The notes under the pieces are model-generated. The model ran no database searches. It saw only the letters and a list, made by a program, of their open reading frames with translations, and had not been told where the DNA came from. A DNA stretch of 64,000 nt, from assembly GCF_016879755.1 (NCBI RefSeq), contig NZ_WOFU01000004.1:62001-126000 (forward strand), in the 5' to 3' direction. Numbering within the stretch: the first letter of the stretch is position 1; every line of letters starts with the position of its first letter. The translations under genes and the position numbers were made by a program. This document shows, one piece after another, positions 45,281 to 53,285 of the stretch. The stretch is from Bacillus sp. B15-48. Lineage in GTDB: Bacteria > Bacillota > Bacilli > Bacillales > Cytobacillaceae.

Positions 45281-45341
45281 ATTTACGGTAATAATTTTTA
45301 TGGTTAAGTAAAAACAAATCTGAAAAAAGGAGGGTGTTTAA

Positions 45342-46481
45342 ATGTCGAAACTTTCCAGACAAGCAGCGATTGTTGGAGTAGCGGAATCTGAATTAGGGAA
45401 AGTGGGAGATAAAAACCCGTTACAATTGCAAGCGATGGCAGCTCGAGAGGCGTTAAGAGAAGCTGGAATCGATAAAAACGAAATAGAAGCCGTTTTCTCT
45501 GCAGGCCCTTATGCCTATCTACAAACAATGACAATTTCTGAATATCTCGGAATCACTCCAAAGTTTTCTGATTCGACATCCCTTGGAGGCTCATCTTTTG
45601 AGGCACATATTGAACATGCGTTAGCAGGGATTCATGCTGGATTATTTGATGTCGCGCTTATTACATACGGTAGCAATCAAAGAAGTAAACGGGTTCGACC
45701 GGGAGCAAGTATCGCAGTTAATCAATTTGAAGCACCTTATGGGATGCCGTTCCCAGTTGGGGCATATGCACTTGCTGCTCAGCGTCACATGGACTTATAT
45801 GGGACTACATCAGAACAATTAGCTGAAATCGCCGTAGGAACAAGGAAATGGGCTAACTTAAATCCGAAAGCGTTTGCACAAGGTGAATTGACAGTTGATG
45901 ATGTTTTAAACTCTCCGATGGTCAGCAGCCCACTGCATGCGTTGGATTGTTGCCTAGTGACAGATGGTGGGGGTGCCATTGTTCTAGTATCAAAAGAAAA
46001 AGCAAAAGAATGTCGAACCAAACCAATATGGGTACTTGGCACGGGGGAAACACATACACATTTAAATATTACAGAAATGCCTGATCTAACAGTGACAGGT
46101 GCTAGAGAATCTGGTAAACGTGCATTTGAAATGGCTGGGTTAAGGCCTGATGAAATTGATGTTGTTCAGCTATATGATTCTTTTACAATTACTGTTCTCC
46201 TTCAACTTGAAGATTTAGGTTTCTGTCAAAAAGGGGAAGGCGGAGCATTTGTCGAAAATCAACGAACCGCACCAGGTGGGGCATTCCCATTAAATACTAG
46301 CGGCGGCGGGTTATCTTATTGCCATCCAGGGTTATTTGGAATCTTCCTTCTCATTGAAGCTGTGCGCCAGCTCCGCCATGAATGTGGCGATCGCCAAGTT
46401 CCTGATGCACAAACAGCGTTGTGTAATGGAATGGGAGGGGTACTTTCCTCTTCATGTACAGTAATTCTAGGGAGGGATTAA
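45342..46481 (+). CDS. Ltp2-like thiolase-fold protein lacking the nucleophilic Cys
   Basis: The 379-residue protein has the SCP-x/Ltp2-type thiolase fold, with SEYLGITPKFSD, the central CCLVTDGGGAIVL, NTSGGGLSYCHPG and a C-terminal CNGMGG. Alignment of the nucleophile loop with the thiolase at 30197 places Gly82 where Cys89 is there, so classical thiolysis is not expected. Ltp2-type proteins with a DUF35 partner are retro-aldolases that shorten CoA-bound side chains, and such a partner follows immediately. An AAAAGGAGGG site precedes it. The aldolase role is inferred. Confidence 0.8.
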   Translation: MSKLSRQAAIVGVAESELGKVGDKNPLQLQAMAAREALREAGIDKNEIEAVFSAGPYAYLQTMTISEYLGITPKFSDSTSLGGSSFEAHIEHALAGIHAGLFDVALITYGSNQRSKRVRPGASIAVNQFEAPYGMPFPVGAYALAAQRHMDLYGTTSEQLAEIAVGTRKWANLNPKAFAQGELTVDDVLNSPMVSSPLHALDCCLVTDGGGAIVLVSKEKAKECRTKPIWVLGTGETHTHLNITEMPDLTVTGARESGKRAFEMAGLRPDEIDVVQLYDSFTITVLLQLEDLGFCQKGEGGAFVENQRTAPGGAFPLNTSGGGLSYCHPGLFGIFLLIEAVRQLRHECGDRQVPDAQTALCNGMGGVLSSSCTVILGRD

Positions 46482-46483
46482 AG

Positions 46484-46885
46484 ATGTTACTAGATGACGT
46501 ACTATATGCAATTGATAGTGATACAAGGCCACATTGGGAAGCGACAAAAAACAAGGAATTACTCATCCAATTTTGTCCGAGCTGCAAAACCCATCAATTT
46601 TATCCACGAGTCATTTGTAAGAACTGTTTTTCAGATGTTGAATGGGTACCGGCGAGCGGAAAAGCAACTGTATACAGTTATAGTGTTGTTCATAAGGTGT
46701 TCAACCTGGAGTTTAAAGAGAAACTTCCATATATACTCGCTCTCGTTGAATTGGAAGAAGGACCGCGGATGATGACAAATATTATTGAATGTGAACTAGA
46801 TCAAGTGAAAATTGGCATGCCAGTGCAGGCGGACTTTAGTCAAATCTTTGGCGAATATAATCTTGTTCGATTTAAGCCGGCTTAA
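46484..46885 (+). CDS. Zn-ribbon/OB-fold (DUF35) partner protein
   Basis: The 133-residue protein has an N-terminal helix, a zinc ribbon with two CxxC knuckles (CPSC near residue 32 and CKNC near 47) and an OB-fold with SGKATVYSYSVVH near 57. DUF35 proteins bind thiolase-like partners and help channel CoA substrates. The ATG at 46484 lies two bases after the stop of the thiolase-like gene, with GGGAGGG overlapping that gene's end, so translation is coupled. Confidence 0.85.
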   Translation: MLLDDVLYAIDSDTRPHWEATKNKELLIQFCPSCKTHQFYPRVICKNCFSDVEWVPASGKATVYSYSVVHKVFNLEFKEKLPYILALVELEEGPRMMTNIIECELDQVKIGMPVQADFSQIFGEYNLVRFKPA

Positions 46886-46915
46886 GCTAGTTACATTCAA
46901 AAGGAGGAAATTTGG

Positions 46916-47584
46916 ATGATTAATAAAATTTTTAATTCCGTCGAGGATGCGGTGAAAGATATCAAGAATGATAGTACGATTATGTTCGGTGGTTTTGGCG
47001 GTGCCGGAGTACCAGATGAACTACTCGAAGCATTGTACCAGCAAGGTGCAACAAATATTACGGCGGTTAGTAATAACTGCGGCTACCATGATGTCGGCTT
47101 AGCGAAATTAATAAAAGAGGAAAGAATCAAGAAAATTATTTGCTCATTTCCGCTAATGAAGGAAAGTTATAACTTCGTAGAAAAGTATAAAGAAGGAAAA
47201 ATTGAACTAGAGTTAGTTCCTCAAGGAACTCTAGCAGAGCGCATTCGGGCTGGTGGATCTGGGATCGAAGCTTTCTATACACCAACAGGTGTGGGAACTG
47301 AAGTGGCTGCCGGCAAGGTAGTGCAGGAATTCGATGGCATTCCTTGTGTGCTTGAAAAAGCGATTAAAGCGGATTATGCAATCATTCGTGCAAAAAAGGC
47401 CGATCGTTGGGGAAATTTGGTTTATAACAAATCAGGTCGAAGTTTCAATCCGATTATGGCAATGGCATCAAAAGTGACGATTGTCGAAGTGGACGAAATT
47501 GTCGAACTAGGTGAATTAGACCCTGAAGTCATTGTAACTCCTGGTATTTTTGTGAACCGTATTGTGAAAAAGGGGGGCTTATAA
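46916..47584 (+). CDS. 3-oxoacid CoA-transferase, subunit A
   Basis: The 222-residue subunit resembles ScoA and PcaI: TIMFGGFGGAGVPDELL near residue 20, AVSNNCG near 43, VPQGTLAERIRAGGSGI near 101 and GVGTEVA. It forms a complex with subunit B, whose start overlaps this stop by one base. It transfers CoA from succinyl- or acetyl-CoA to a 3-oxo acid, for example acetoacetate or 3-oxoadipate; which one is unclear. An AAGGAGGAAA site precedes it. Confidence 0.88.
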   Translation: MINKIFNSVEDAVKDIKNDSTIMFGGFGGAGVPDELLEALYQQGATNITAVSNNCGYHDVGLAKLIKEERIKKIICSFPLMKESYNFVEKYKEGKIELELVPQGTLAERIRAGGSGIEAFYTPTGVGTEVAAGKVVQEFDGIPCVLEKAIKADYAIIRAKKADRWGNLVYNKSGRSFNPIMAMASKVTIVEVDEIVELGELDPEVIVTPGIFVNRIVKKGGL

Positions 47585-48249
47585 TGGAAAAAAAACTGCT
47601 AACTAGAGAACAAATTGCCGAAAGAATTGCCCAAGATTTGAACGATGGAGAAATCGTCAATTTAGGAATCGGCATCCCGGTTATGGTAAGCAATTATATT
47701 CCTGAAGACGCTGAAATCATTTTCCAGAGTGAGCAAGGAGTGTTAGGAATGGGACCTCTTGCGAAACCAGGTGAGGAGGATCCTGACCTAGTAAATGCCT
47801 CAAAGCTCCCAGTTACACTTGTTCCAGGCGGAAGCTACTCCCATCATGCAGATTCATTTGCGATGTTAAGAGGAAAGCATATTGATGTTGCGATTATGGG
47901 TGCTATGCAAGTATCTGAAAAAGGGGATTTAGCAAACTGGAAAGTAAAAGGTGCCGAGCTTGGTAGTATAGGTGGAGCGATGGATATCGCATTAGGAAGT
48001 AAAAAACTATATATTGCGATGACACATAACAATAAAAATGGCGACTATAAAATTATGAAAGAACTCGATTATCCAGTTACTGCACTACGCTGTGTAGACC
48101 GCATTTATACGGATATGGCGATTATCGATGTTACTCCAGAAGGTTTACTTTTATTAGAAGTCGCTCCAGGTTTTACAGTTGAGGATGTGCAAGCGAGGAC
48201 TGAACCTCAATTATTGATTTCTAAAAATTTGAAAGAAATAAATATATAA
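47584..48249 (+). CDS. 3-oxoacid CoA-transferase, subunit B
   Basis: The 221-residue catalytic subunit resembles ScoB and PcaJ. The CoA-thioester-forming Glu is Glu50 in FQSEQGVLGMG (SENG in many homologues, SEQG here). NLGIGIPVMVSNYI and the GGAMDIALG segment are conserved. Its ATG overlaps the stop of subunit A (TAATG) and is served by a G-rich ribosome site inside that gene. Confidence 0.88.
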   Translation: MEKKLLTREQIAERIAQDLNDGEIVNLGIGIPVMVSNYIPEDAEIIFQSEQGVLGMGPLAKPGEEDPDLVNASKLPVTLVPGGSYSHHADSFAMLRGKHIDVAIMGAMQVSEKGDLANWKVKGAELGSIGGAMDIALGSKKLYIAMTHNNKNGDYKIMKELDYPVTALRCVDRIYTDMAIIDVTPEGLLLLEVAPGFTVEDVQARTEPQLLISKNLKEINI

Positions 48250-48329
48250 TAATTAGTGAAGCAATACAAAGGGTTGATGGCTAACGAGTTATCTGAATTA
48301 TAAAAATAATACAAACAGGAGGCTATCTA

Positions 48330-49427
48330 TTGAAAAGAAAAAGTGTTGCCCTATTATTCATTTCTATTATTGCACTTCTACTCATTATTGCCGGATGCAG
48401 TTCTGGCAAGGAGGAAACATCAACACCGGCGAATAATAATGATGATAATCAGGAGGCTGCTGCGGAAGAAACATTTAATTTTAAAGTAGCAACAGCAACT
48501 CCTGAAGCAGACCAAGACTCACAATTAATTTATAAAGGCTTCATGGACAAAGTAACGGAGCTTACCGATGGCCGTGTACAATTTGAATGGTATCCGGCTC
48601 AGCAATTAGGAAGTTTCGGCGACTATATTACGATGACATCAAATGGTGCAGTTGATATTGCGATGTTTGCAGTGAGTGTTTTCCCTAATGAAATGCCGCT
48701 CGGAAACGCAGTAACTGGAATTCCAGGGATTTATGAAAAAGCGCAAGAAGGAGCGATTGCTTACCATAACTTAACACGCCAAAGCCCAATGCTAGAAACA
48801 GACTTCTTACGACATGGGGTTGTTCCTTTAGTAGCGATTACAACTCCACAATACAATGTTTTTACGAAGAAAATCCCAGTTAAGACTCCAGATGATTTAA
48901 AAGGTGTGAAATTACGCGCAAGCGGTGGCTTGCATTCAGAAATGGTTGAGTTTATTGGGGGAATTCCAGTAGCCATTCCTTCAGCAGATATGTATGAAGC
49001 TTATGAAAAGGGCGCTGTTGATGGATTACATGGCTTTGCATCCTCTGATGTTTTAGGTGGATATCGAGAAATAAGTAATTATGCTACTCGTAATCTTCAT
49101 TTCTCCGGGGGAACTACCGGTTTAATGATGAATGAGGAATTATACAACAGCCTGCCAGATGATATCAAGGAAGCGATGAAAGAAGCTGGGGATTATGTTG
49201 CTGCAAATGGTTCTGAAGCATATGAACAAGATGTTATAGAACGGGAAGATCGTTGGATCAATGACAAAGAAGTGGAGTTTTATGAACCAAATGAAAGCGA
49301 AAGAGAGCAATGGCAAAAATATTACGACGAATTTACAGAGTACTTCTTAGAGAAAAAGAATAATGAAGATTTAAATAAAGTCATTGAAATGTTTAGAGCT
49401 GAAGTTGAAAAAGTAAGAAATAATTAA
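48330..49427 (+). CDS. dctP: TRAP transporter solute-binding lipoprotein (SBP2)
   Basis: The 365-residue DctP protein has a lipoprotein signal ending in IIAGC (Cys23), an Asn/Glu-rich linker and the conserved Arg in GVKLRASGG. It starts at a TTG after AGGAGG. It is a paralogue of SBP1. No permease genes follow directly (RO4 does), so it must share the DctQM at 54746 or 17200. Confidence 0.87.
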   Translation: MKRKSVALLFISIIALLLIIAGCSSGKEETSTPANNNDDNQEAAAEETFNFKVATATPEADQDSQLIYKGFMDKVTELTDGRVQFEWYPAQQLGSFGDYITMTSNGAVDIAMFAVSVFPNEMPLGNAVTGIPGIYEKAQEGAIAYHNLTRQSPMLETDFLRHGVVPLVAITTPQYNVFTKKIPVKTPDDLKGVKLRASGGLHSEMVEFIGGIPVAIPSADMYEAYEKGAVDGLHGFASSDVLGGYREISNYATRNLHFSGGTTGLMMNEELYNSLPDDIKEAMKEAGDYVAANGSEAYEQDVIEREDRWINDKEVEFYEPNESEREQWQKYYDEFTEYFLEKKNNEDLNKVIEMFRAEVEKVRNN

Positions 49428-49511
49428 TCTTAAGCAAGCTTTGAAAGGGCCTACCTAATATTGTTTTAATTAGCACCTTATTATTCATAGATATTCTTTA
49501 GATTGGTTGAA

Positions 49512-49555
49512 GGCAATGAATCTAAATATAGACAAAAAAATTCATTGCCTGTTTT
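49512..49555 (+). terminator. Possible terminator or intercistronic hairpin after SBP2
   Basis: GGCAATGAAT (49512-49521) pairs perfectly with ATTCATTGCC (49540-49549), followed by TGTTTTG. The loop is long (18 bases, A-rich) and the T-run is short, so termination may be partial. Confidence 0.5.
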
Positions 49556-49618
49556 GTAGTGAACAGCCATTAATATAACAAAAATTTTTTGAAAAATGGA
49601 GAAAGGGTGTAGTGGAAA

Positions 49619-51082
49619 ATGAGTATGACTAAGTTTGAACAGATGATTGAAGACCTTCGGAAAACAAATCGTCAAATTAACCCTGTTTTAGGAGATCCAG
49701 AAGATTTTATGGTAGAGCCAAATTGCAAGCCTGATTCATTGGATGCAAAATCACCAAAGCGGTTAAATGAACTTTATCCAGATATTGCCCATTTCCGTAA
49801 GATTCCTACCGAGTTTTACTATAGCAGAGACGTGAAGGAACAAGAATGGGAAAAACTGTGGAAAAAAACTTGGGTTCTTGCCGGCCGCGCTTCAGATGTA
49901 AAAGAGGTTGGTGACTGGTTTAAATTTGATTTTGAGAGAGAGTCCTTCATAATTGTTCGCAGTGATGAAAACACAATCAATGCTTTTTACAATGTATGTA
50001 AACACCGCGGCAATCAGCTTGTTCATGAAGAGAGCGGAAAAGGAGCAAAGAGTTTTATTTGCAGCTATCATTCATGGATGTGGAAATGTGATGGGGAGAT
50101 TGCTCGGGTAACGGATCGAAACACTTTTGCCCCTGAATTATTATGCGACGATCTTAATTTAGGAAAGGTTCATTGCCATGTTTGGGGAGGATTTATTTTT
50201 ATCAATATGGCTAAAGATCCTGTTCCATTCGATGAGTATTTTGACCCAGCATTAAAGCGGGCTCTAGAAGCTTATCAGTTTGAAAATTGGCATATTGTCA
50301 AAGATGTAAAAGTGTCAGTACCAGCTAACTGGAAAACAAACCTAGATGCCTTTGCCGAAATGTACCATTTACATCAAACACATCCACAAGGGGTGTTAGC
50401 TACAGATGACCACTTCGGACAGTATGATTTTTATAACAATGGCCATAGTCGCATGATTGTCCAAAGAGGAAGGATAAGTCAGCGACAGGAAGATCACAAC
50501 ACAATTAATGACGCTCTTCGTAGTTTAATGTTGGATGCTGGAGTCGATCCAGATACTTTCCAAGGAAGTGCTGATGAAGTACGTGAGGCTTGTCAAAAAT
50601 CAAGACGGCAAGGGTTGAGCCCATTTGGAAGAGATTATAGCCGTTTATCAGACAGTCAATTAATTGATACATGGAGTTGCTCTCTTTTCCCTAATTTAAA
50701 TTTAAACATCAACTCTGACATTGCCCTAATCCAGCGTTTTATTCCGCATGAAAGTGATCCTGATCAGTCTGTTTATCATATTACGATTTTAGCTGCGGAT
50801 GGGATTAGAACAGATAAAAGACGTCCTTTCTTCTTGGAGTTTACGTATGGTGTTAGTCCAGACCAAGATATTAGCGGGAATGATCGTCCGAAAACGCTCT
50901 ATACAACAATAGAGGATTCTCAAGTTGGACTGCTGCTAGATCAAGATTTACAGCAAATCGGTCAGGTTCATAAGGGGATAAAATCTGCTGGCCTAAATGG
51001 TGTCCTTAGATTAAGCGAGCAAGAGCGCCGGATTCAGCAATTTTTTGCGGAATATTATTTATACATGCAAGATCAAAAATAA
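49619..51082 (+). CDS. Rieske non-heme iron oxygenase, alpha subunit (RO4)
   Basis: The 487-residue protein is the fourth RO. The Rieske ligands are Cys127, His129, Cys148 and His151, the iron ligands His250 and His255, with Glu247 in the bridging position. It diverges from the others after the Rieske motif (SWMWKCDGE instead of SWMFTLEGK), hinting at another substrate. The GAAAGGGTG site is about 10 bases from the ATG. It is followed by E1 alpha/beta and E2 genes rather than a flavoprotein. Confidence 0.92.
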   Translation: MSMTKFEQMIEDLRKTNRQINPVLGDPEDFMVEPNCKPDSLDAKSPKRLNELYPDIAHFRKIPTEFYYSRDVKEQEWEKLWKKTWVLAGRASDVKEVGDWFKFDFERESFIIVRSDENTINAFYNVCKHRGNQLVHEESGKGAKSFICSYHSWMWKCDGEIARVTDRNTFAPELLCDDLNLGKVHCHVWGGFIFINMAKDPVPFDEYFDPALKRALEAYQFENWHIVKDVKVSVPANWKTNLDAFAEMYHLHQTHPQGVLATDDHFGQYDFYNNGHSRMIVQRGRISQRQEDHNTINDALRSLMLDAGVDPDTFQGSADEVREACQKSRRQGLSPFGRDYSRLSDSQLIDTWSCSLFPNLNLNINSDIALIQRFIPHESDPDQSVYHITILAADGIRTDKRRPFFLEFTYGVSPDQDISGNDRPKTLYTTIEDSQVGLLLDQDLQQIGQVHKGIKSAGLNGVLRLSEQERRIQQFFAEYYLYMQDQK

Positions 51083-51152
51083 AGAATTCCGCACTGTGTA
51101 TGACGGCGAAAGGACTAATGTCCATTGAAATGAGGTAAGGAGGAAGATATAC

Positions 51153-52148
51153 ATGGTAAAGACAAAGAGCGAAGAAACGATTCTATCAAAAGAACAAGCC
51201 AAATGGATGTTTCAAAAGATGGTTGAAATCAGAAAGTTTGAAGAAACGGTAATTAAAGGGACGAGGGATGGATCACTAGGTCCATTTGCTCATACATCTG
51301 ATGGGCAGGAAGCTGTTGCGGTTGGAACATGTGCTCATTTAACTGATAAAGATTATATCACTAGCACCCACCGTGGTCATGGCCACTGCGTCGCTAAAGG
51401 CGGTGACCTAAATGAGTTGATGGCTGAAATGGCAGGGAAAATAACAGGCTGTGACAAAGGAAAAGGAGGCTCCTTACATCTTGCTGATTTTGACAAAGGG
51501 ATTGTTGGTGCAAATGGAGTTGTCGGTGCTGGGATTCCGATTGCAGTCGGAGCGGCTTTAACAGCACAAATTACAAAAAACGGTGCCGTCGCTGTCGCGT
51601 TCTTTGGGGATGGTGCAACGAATAATGGTGCATTCCATGAATCTCTTAACCTCGCAGCTATTTGGAAACTGCCGGTTGTCTTTGTTGTTGAAAACAACCA
51701 ATATGGTGAGTTTACAACAAATAAATACGCTACTGCTGCAGAAAAAATATCTGATCGGGCGGTGGGATATAATATTCCAGGTGTAACGATTAACGGAAAT
51801 GATGTTATTGAAGTTTACGATACAGTTGGAGAAGCAATCGAAAGAGCACGAAATGGCGAAGGTCCATCACTAATAGAGTGTGATACTTTTCGAATTCAAG
51901 GACATGGGATTTCTGACCCACAATTATATAAAACAGAGGAAGAAAAAAAGTTACATTTAACAGATAAAGAATGTATCAACAAATTCAAAGGTTATCTCCG
52001 CCGTCACGAGATTATTGCTAATGAGGAGATGGAAACAATCGAAAAAGCTGTTGCTGAAGAAGTTGAAAAAGCCCTTCAGTTTGCGATTGATAGTCCATAT
52101 CCGACACCTGAAGAACTATATACTGATGTTTATGTATCTTATAAATAA
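51153..52148 (+). CDS. TPP-dependent dehydrogenase E1 alpha subunit, AcoA-like (copy 2)
   Basis: The 331-residue protein is a close paralogue of the 23642 gene, with the TPP motif from GDGATNNG to VENNQYGE and the C-terminal LYTDVYVSYK. The DNA stays very similar over much of the gene, with patches of identity such as the GAATCTCTTAACCTCGC region, so the copies are recent or are being homogenised. An AAGGAGGAAG site precedes it. The complex would act on a 2-oxo acid or diketone. Confidence 0.88.
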   Translation: MVKTKSEETILSKEQAKWMFQKMVEIRKFEETVIKGTRDGSLGPFAHTSDGQEAVAVGTCAHLTDKDYITSTHRGHGHCVAKGGDLNELMAEMAGKITGCDKGKGGSLHLADFDKGIVGANGVVGAGIPIAVGAALTAQITKNGAVAVAFFGDGATNNGAFHESLNLAAIWKLPVVFVVENNQYGEFTTNKYATAAEKISDRAVGYNIPGVTINGNDVIEVYDTVGEAIERARNGEGPSLIECDTFRIQGHGISDPQLYKTEEEKKLHLTDKECINKFKGYLRRHEIIANEEMETIEKAVAEEVEKALQFAIDSPYPTPEELYTDVYVSYK

Positions 52149-52174
52149 GTACAAAGCAATGAGGAGTTGAAAGC

Positions 52175-53215
52175 ATGACTAGAGAAATAACGACAGTACA
52201 AGCGTTAAATGAAGCGATTAAGTTAGCACTAAAAAATGATGATAGAGTCATCGTTATGGGTGAGGACGTTTCTGGGGGAGCTGGTGTTCCCCATTTGGAA
52301 GAACAAAATTTAGAAGCTATTGGTGGTCCATTCCGCGTTACAAAAGGTTGTGCGTTGGAATTCGGAAGAGAACGTGTTCGCGATACGCCAATTTCTGAAA
52401 ATGGATTTGTTGGCGCTGCTGTTGGTGCTGCTGTAACTGGTCTTCGTCCAATTGCCGAGCTTATGTTTAATGATTTCCTTGGTTATAGTTTAGATGCGGT
52501 AATGAACCAAGCAGCGAAGTTCCGTTATATGTACGGTGGAAAAATGAAGGTTCCGATGGTTCTAAGAATGCCTTATGGTGCCGGTTATGGTGCTGGCTCT
52601 CAGCATTCGCAAACACTTTATTCAATGTTGACAGGTATCCCTGGCTTAAAAGTTGTTGTTCCTTCAAATCCATATGATGCAAAAGGCTTACTTTTATCTG
52701 CGGTTGAAGACGATGATCCAGTTATGTTCTTTGAAAGCATTTCTAACTATGGTTTAAAAGGTGAGGTTCCTGAAGGTTATTATACGATTCCGCTTGGTAA
52801 AGCTGATATTAAGCGTGAAGGCAGCGATGTAACAATTGTAGCTATTGGAAATATGGTTCAAAAATCATTACAGGCTGCTGAACAATTAGCGAAAAAAGGA
52901 ATTGAAGTGGAAGTGGTTGATCCACGGACACTTTCGCCGTTAGATGAGGATACGATTCTTGCGTCTGTCGAGAAAACGAGCCGTTTAGTCGTTGTCGATG
53001 AATCAAATCCGCGTGTAAGTGTTGCAGCTGATATTGCTGCCATGGTGCAAGAAAAAGGTTTTGATTATTTAGATGGACCGGTTTTACGGGTGAATGCACC
53101 ACATACGCCAGTACCTTTTTCACCGCCGCTTGAAAAATTGTATGTACCTAGTACTGAGCAAATTATTAAAGCAGTGGCAAATGCCATTGGGGATCAGTCA
53201 TTAGTAACTGTGTAA
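52175..53215 (+). CDS. TPP-dependent dehydrogenase E1 beta subunit, AcoB-like (copy 2)
   Basis: The 346-residue protein is nearly the same as the 24662 product, with the same spacing (about 26 bases) and the same ribosome site after E1 alpha. VMGEDVSGGAGVPH and VVDESNPRVS are conserved. Most differences lie near the C-terminus (YVPSTEQ versus YVPDAND). It is followed by E2, so this copy belongs to a nearly complete complex. Confidence 0.88.
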   Translation: MTREITTVQALNEAIKLALKNDDRVIVMGEDVSGGAGVPHLEEQNLEAIGGPFRVTKGCALEFGRERVRDTPISENGFVGAAVGAAVTGLRPIAELMFNDFLGYSLDAVMNQAAKFRYMYGGKMKVPMVLRMPYGAGYGAGSQHSQTLYSMLTGIPGLKVVVPSNPYDAKGLLLSAVEDDDPVMFFESISNYGLKGEVPEGYYTIPLGKADIKREGSDVTIVAIGNMVQKSLQAAEQLAKKGIEVEVVDPRTLSPLDEDTILASVEKTSRLVVVDESNPRVSVAADIAAMVQEKGFDYLDGPVLRVNAPHTPVPFSPPLEKLYVPSTEQIIKAVANAIGDQSLVTV

Positions 53216-53217
53216 AG

Positions 53218-53260
53218 AAGAATTGGAAAGGTGGTAGTTCTTACCACCTTCCTAATTCTT
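53218..53260 (+). other. Intercistronic hairpin between E1 beta and E2
   Basis: A stem of about 18 bp (53218-53236 against 53242-53260, with small bulges) with a 5-base loop begins right after the E1 beta stop. No T-run follows; GATAGTAGG and the E2 ribosome site come next. It could adjust E2 levels relative to E1 by RNA processing. Confidence 0.65.
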
Positions 53261-53285
53261 GATAGTAGGAAAGGAGAGATGCATC

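Larger units (their letters stand above)
45034..45341. other. Intergenic region before the thiolase-like gene
   Basis: This 308-base AT-rich spacer holds a long hairpin (45090-45151) and a CGATA/TATCG dyad (45266-45280), listed separately. The rest shows no ORF. A promoter for the following long operon is expected here. Confidence 0.45.

Noticed and set aside
7443-48249. Steroid or cholate degradation cluster, suggested by the FadE28/29-like, Ltp2/DUF35-like and BaiCD-like genes
   Set aside because: No ketosteroid dehydrogenase, KshAB reductase partner, HsaC-type dioxygenase or other ring-degradation markers are present; the similarity is at module level only.
11701-51082. Carnitine or glycine-betaine monooxygenase system, suggested by the Glu bridge
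   Set aside because: The proteins are over 100 residues longer than CntA, and no CntB-like reductase or quaternary-amine transporter is present; TRAP and CoA genes point to an acid.
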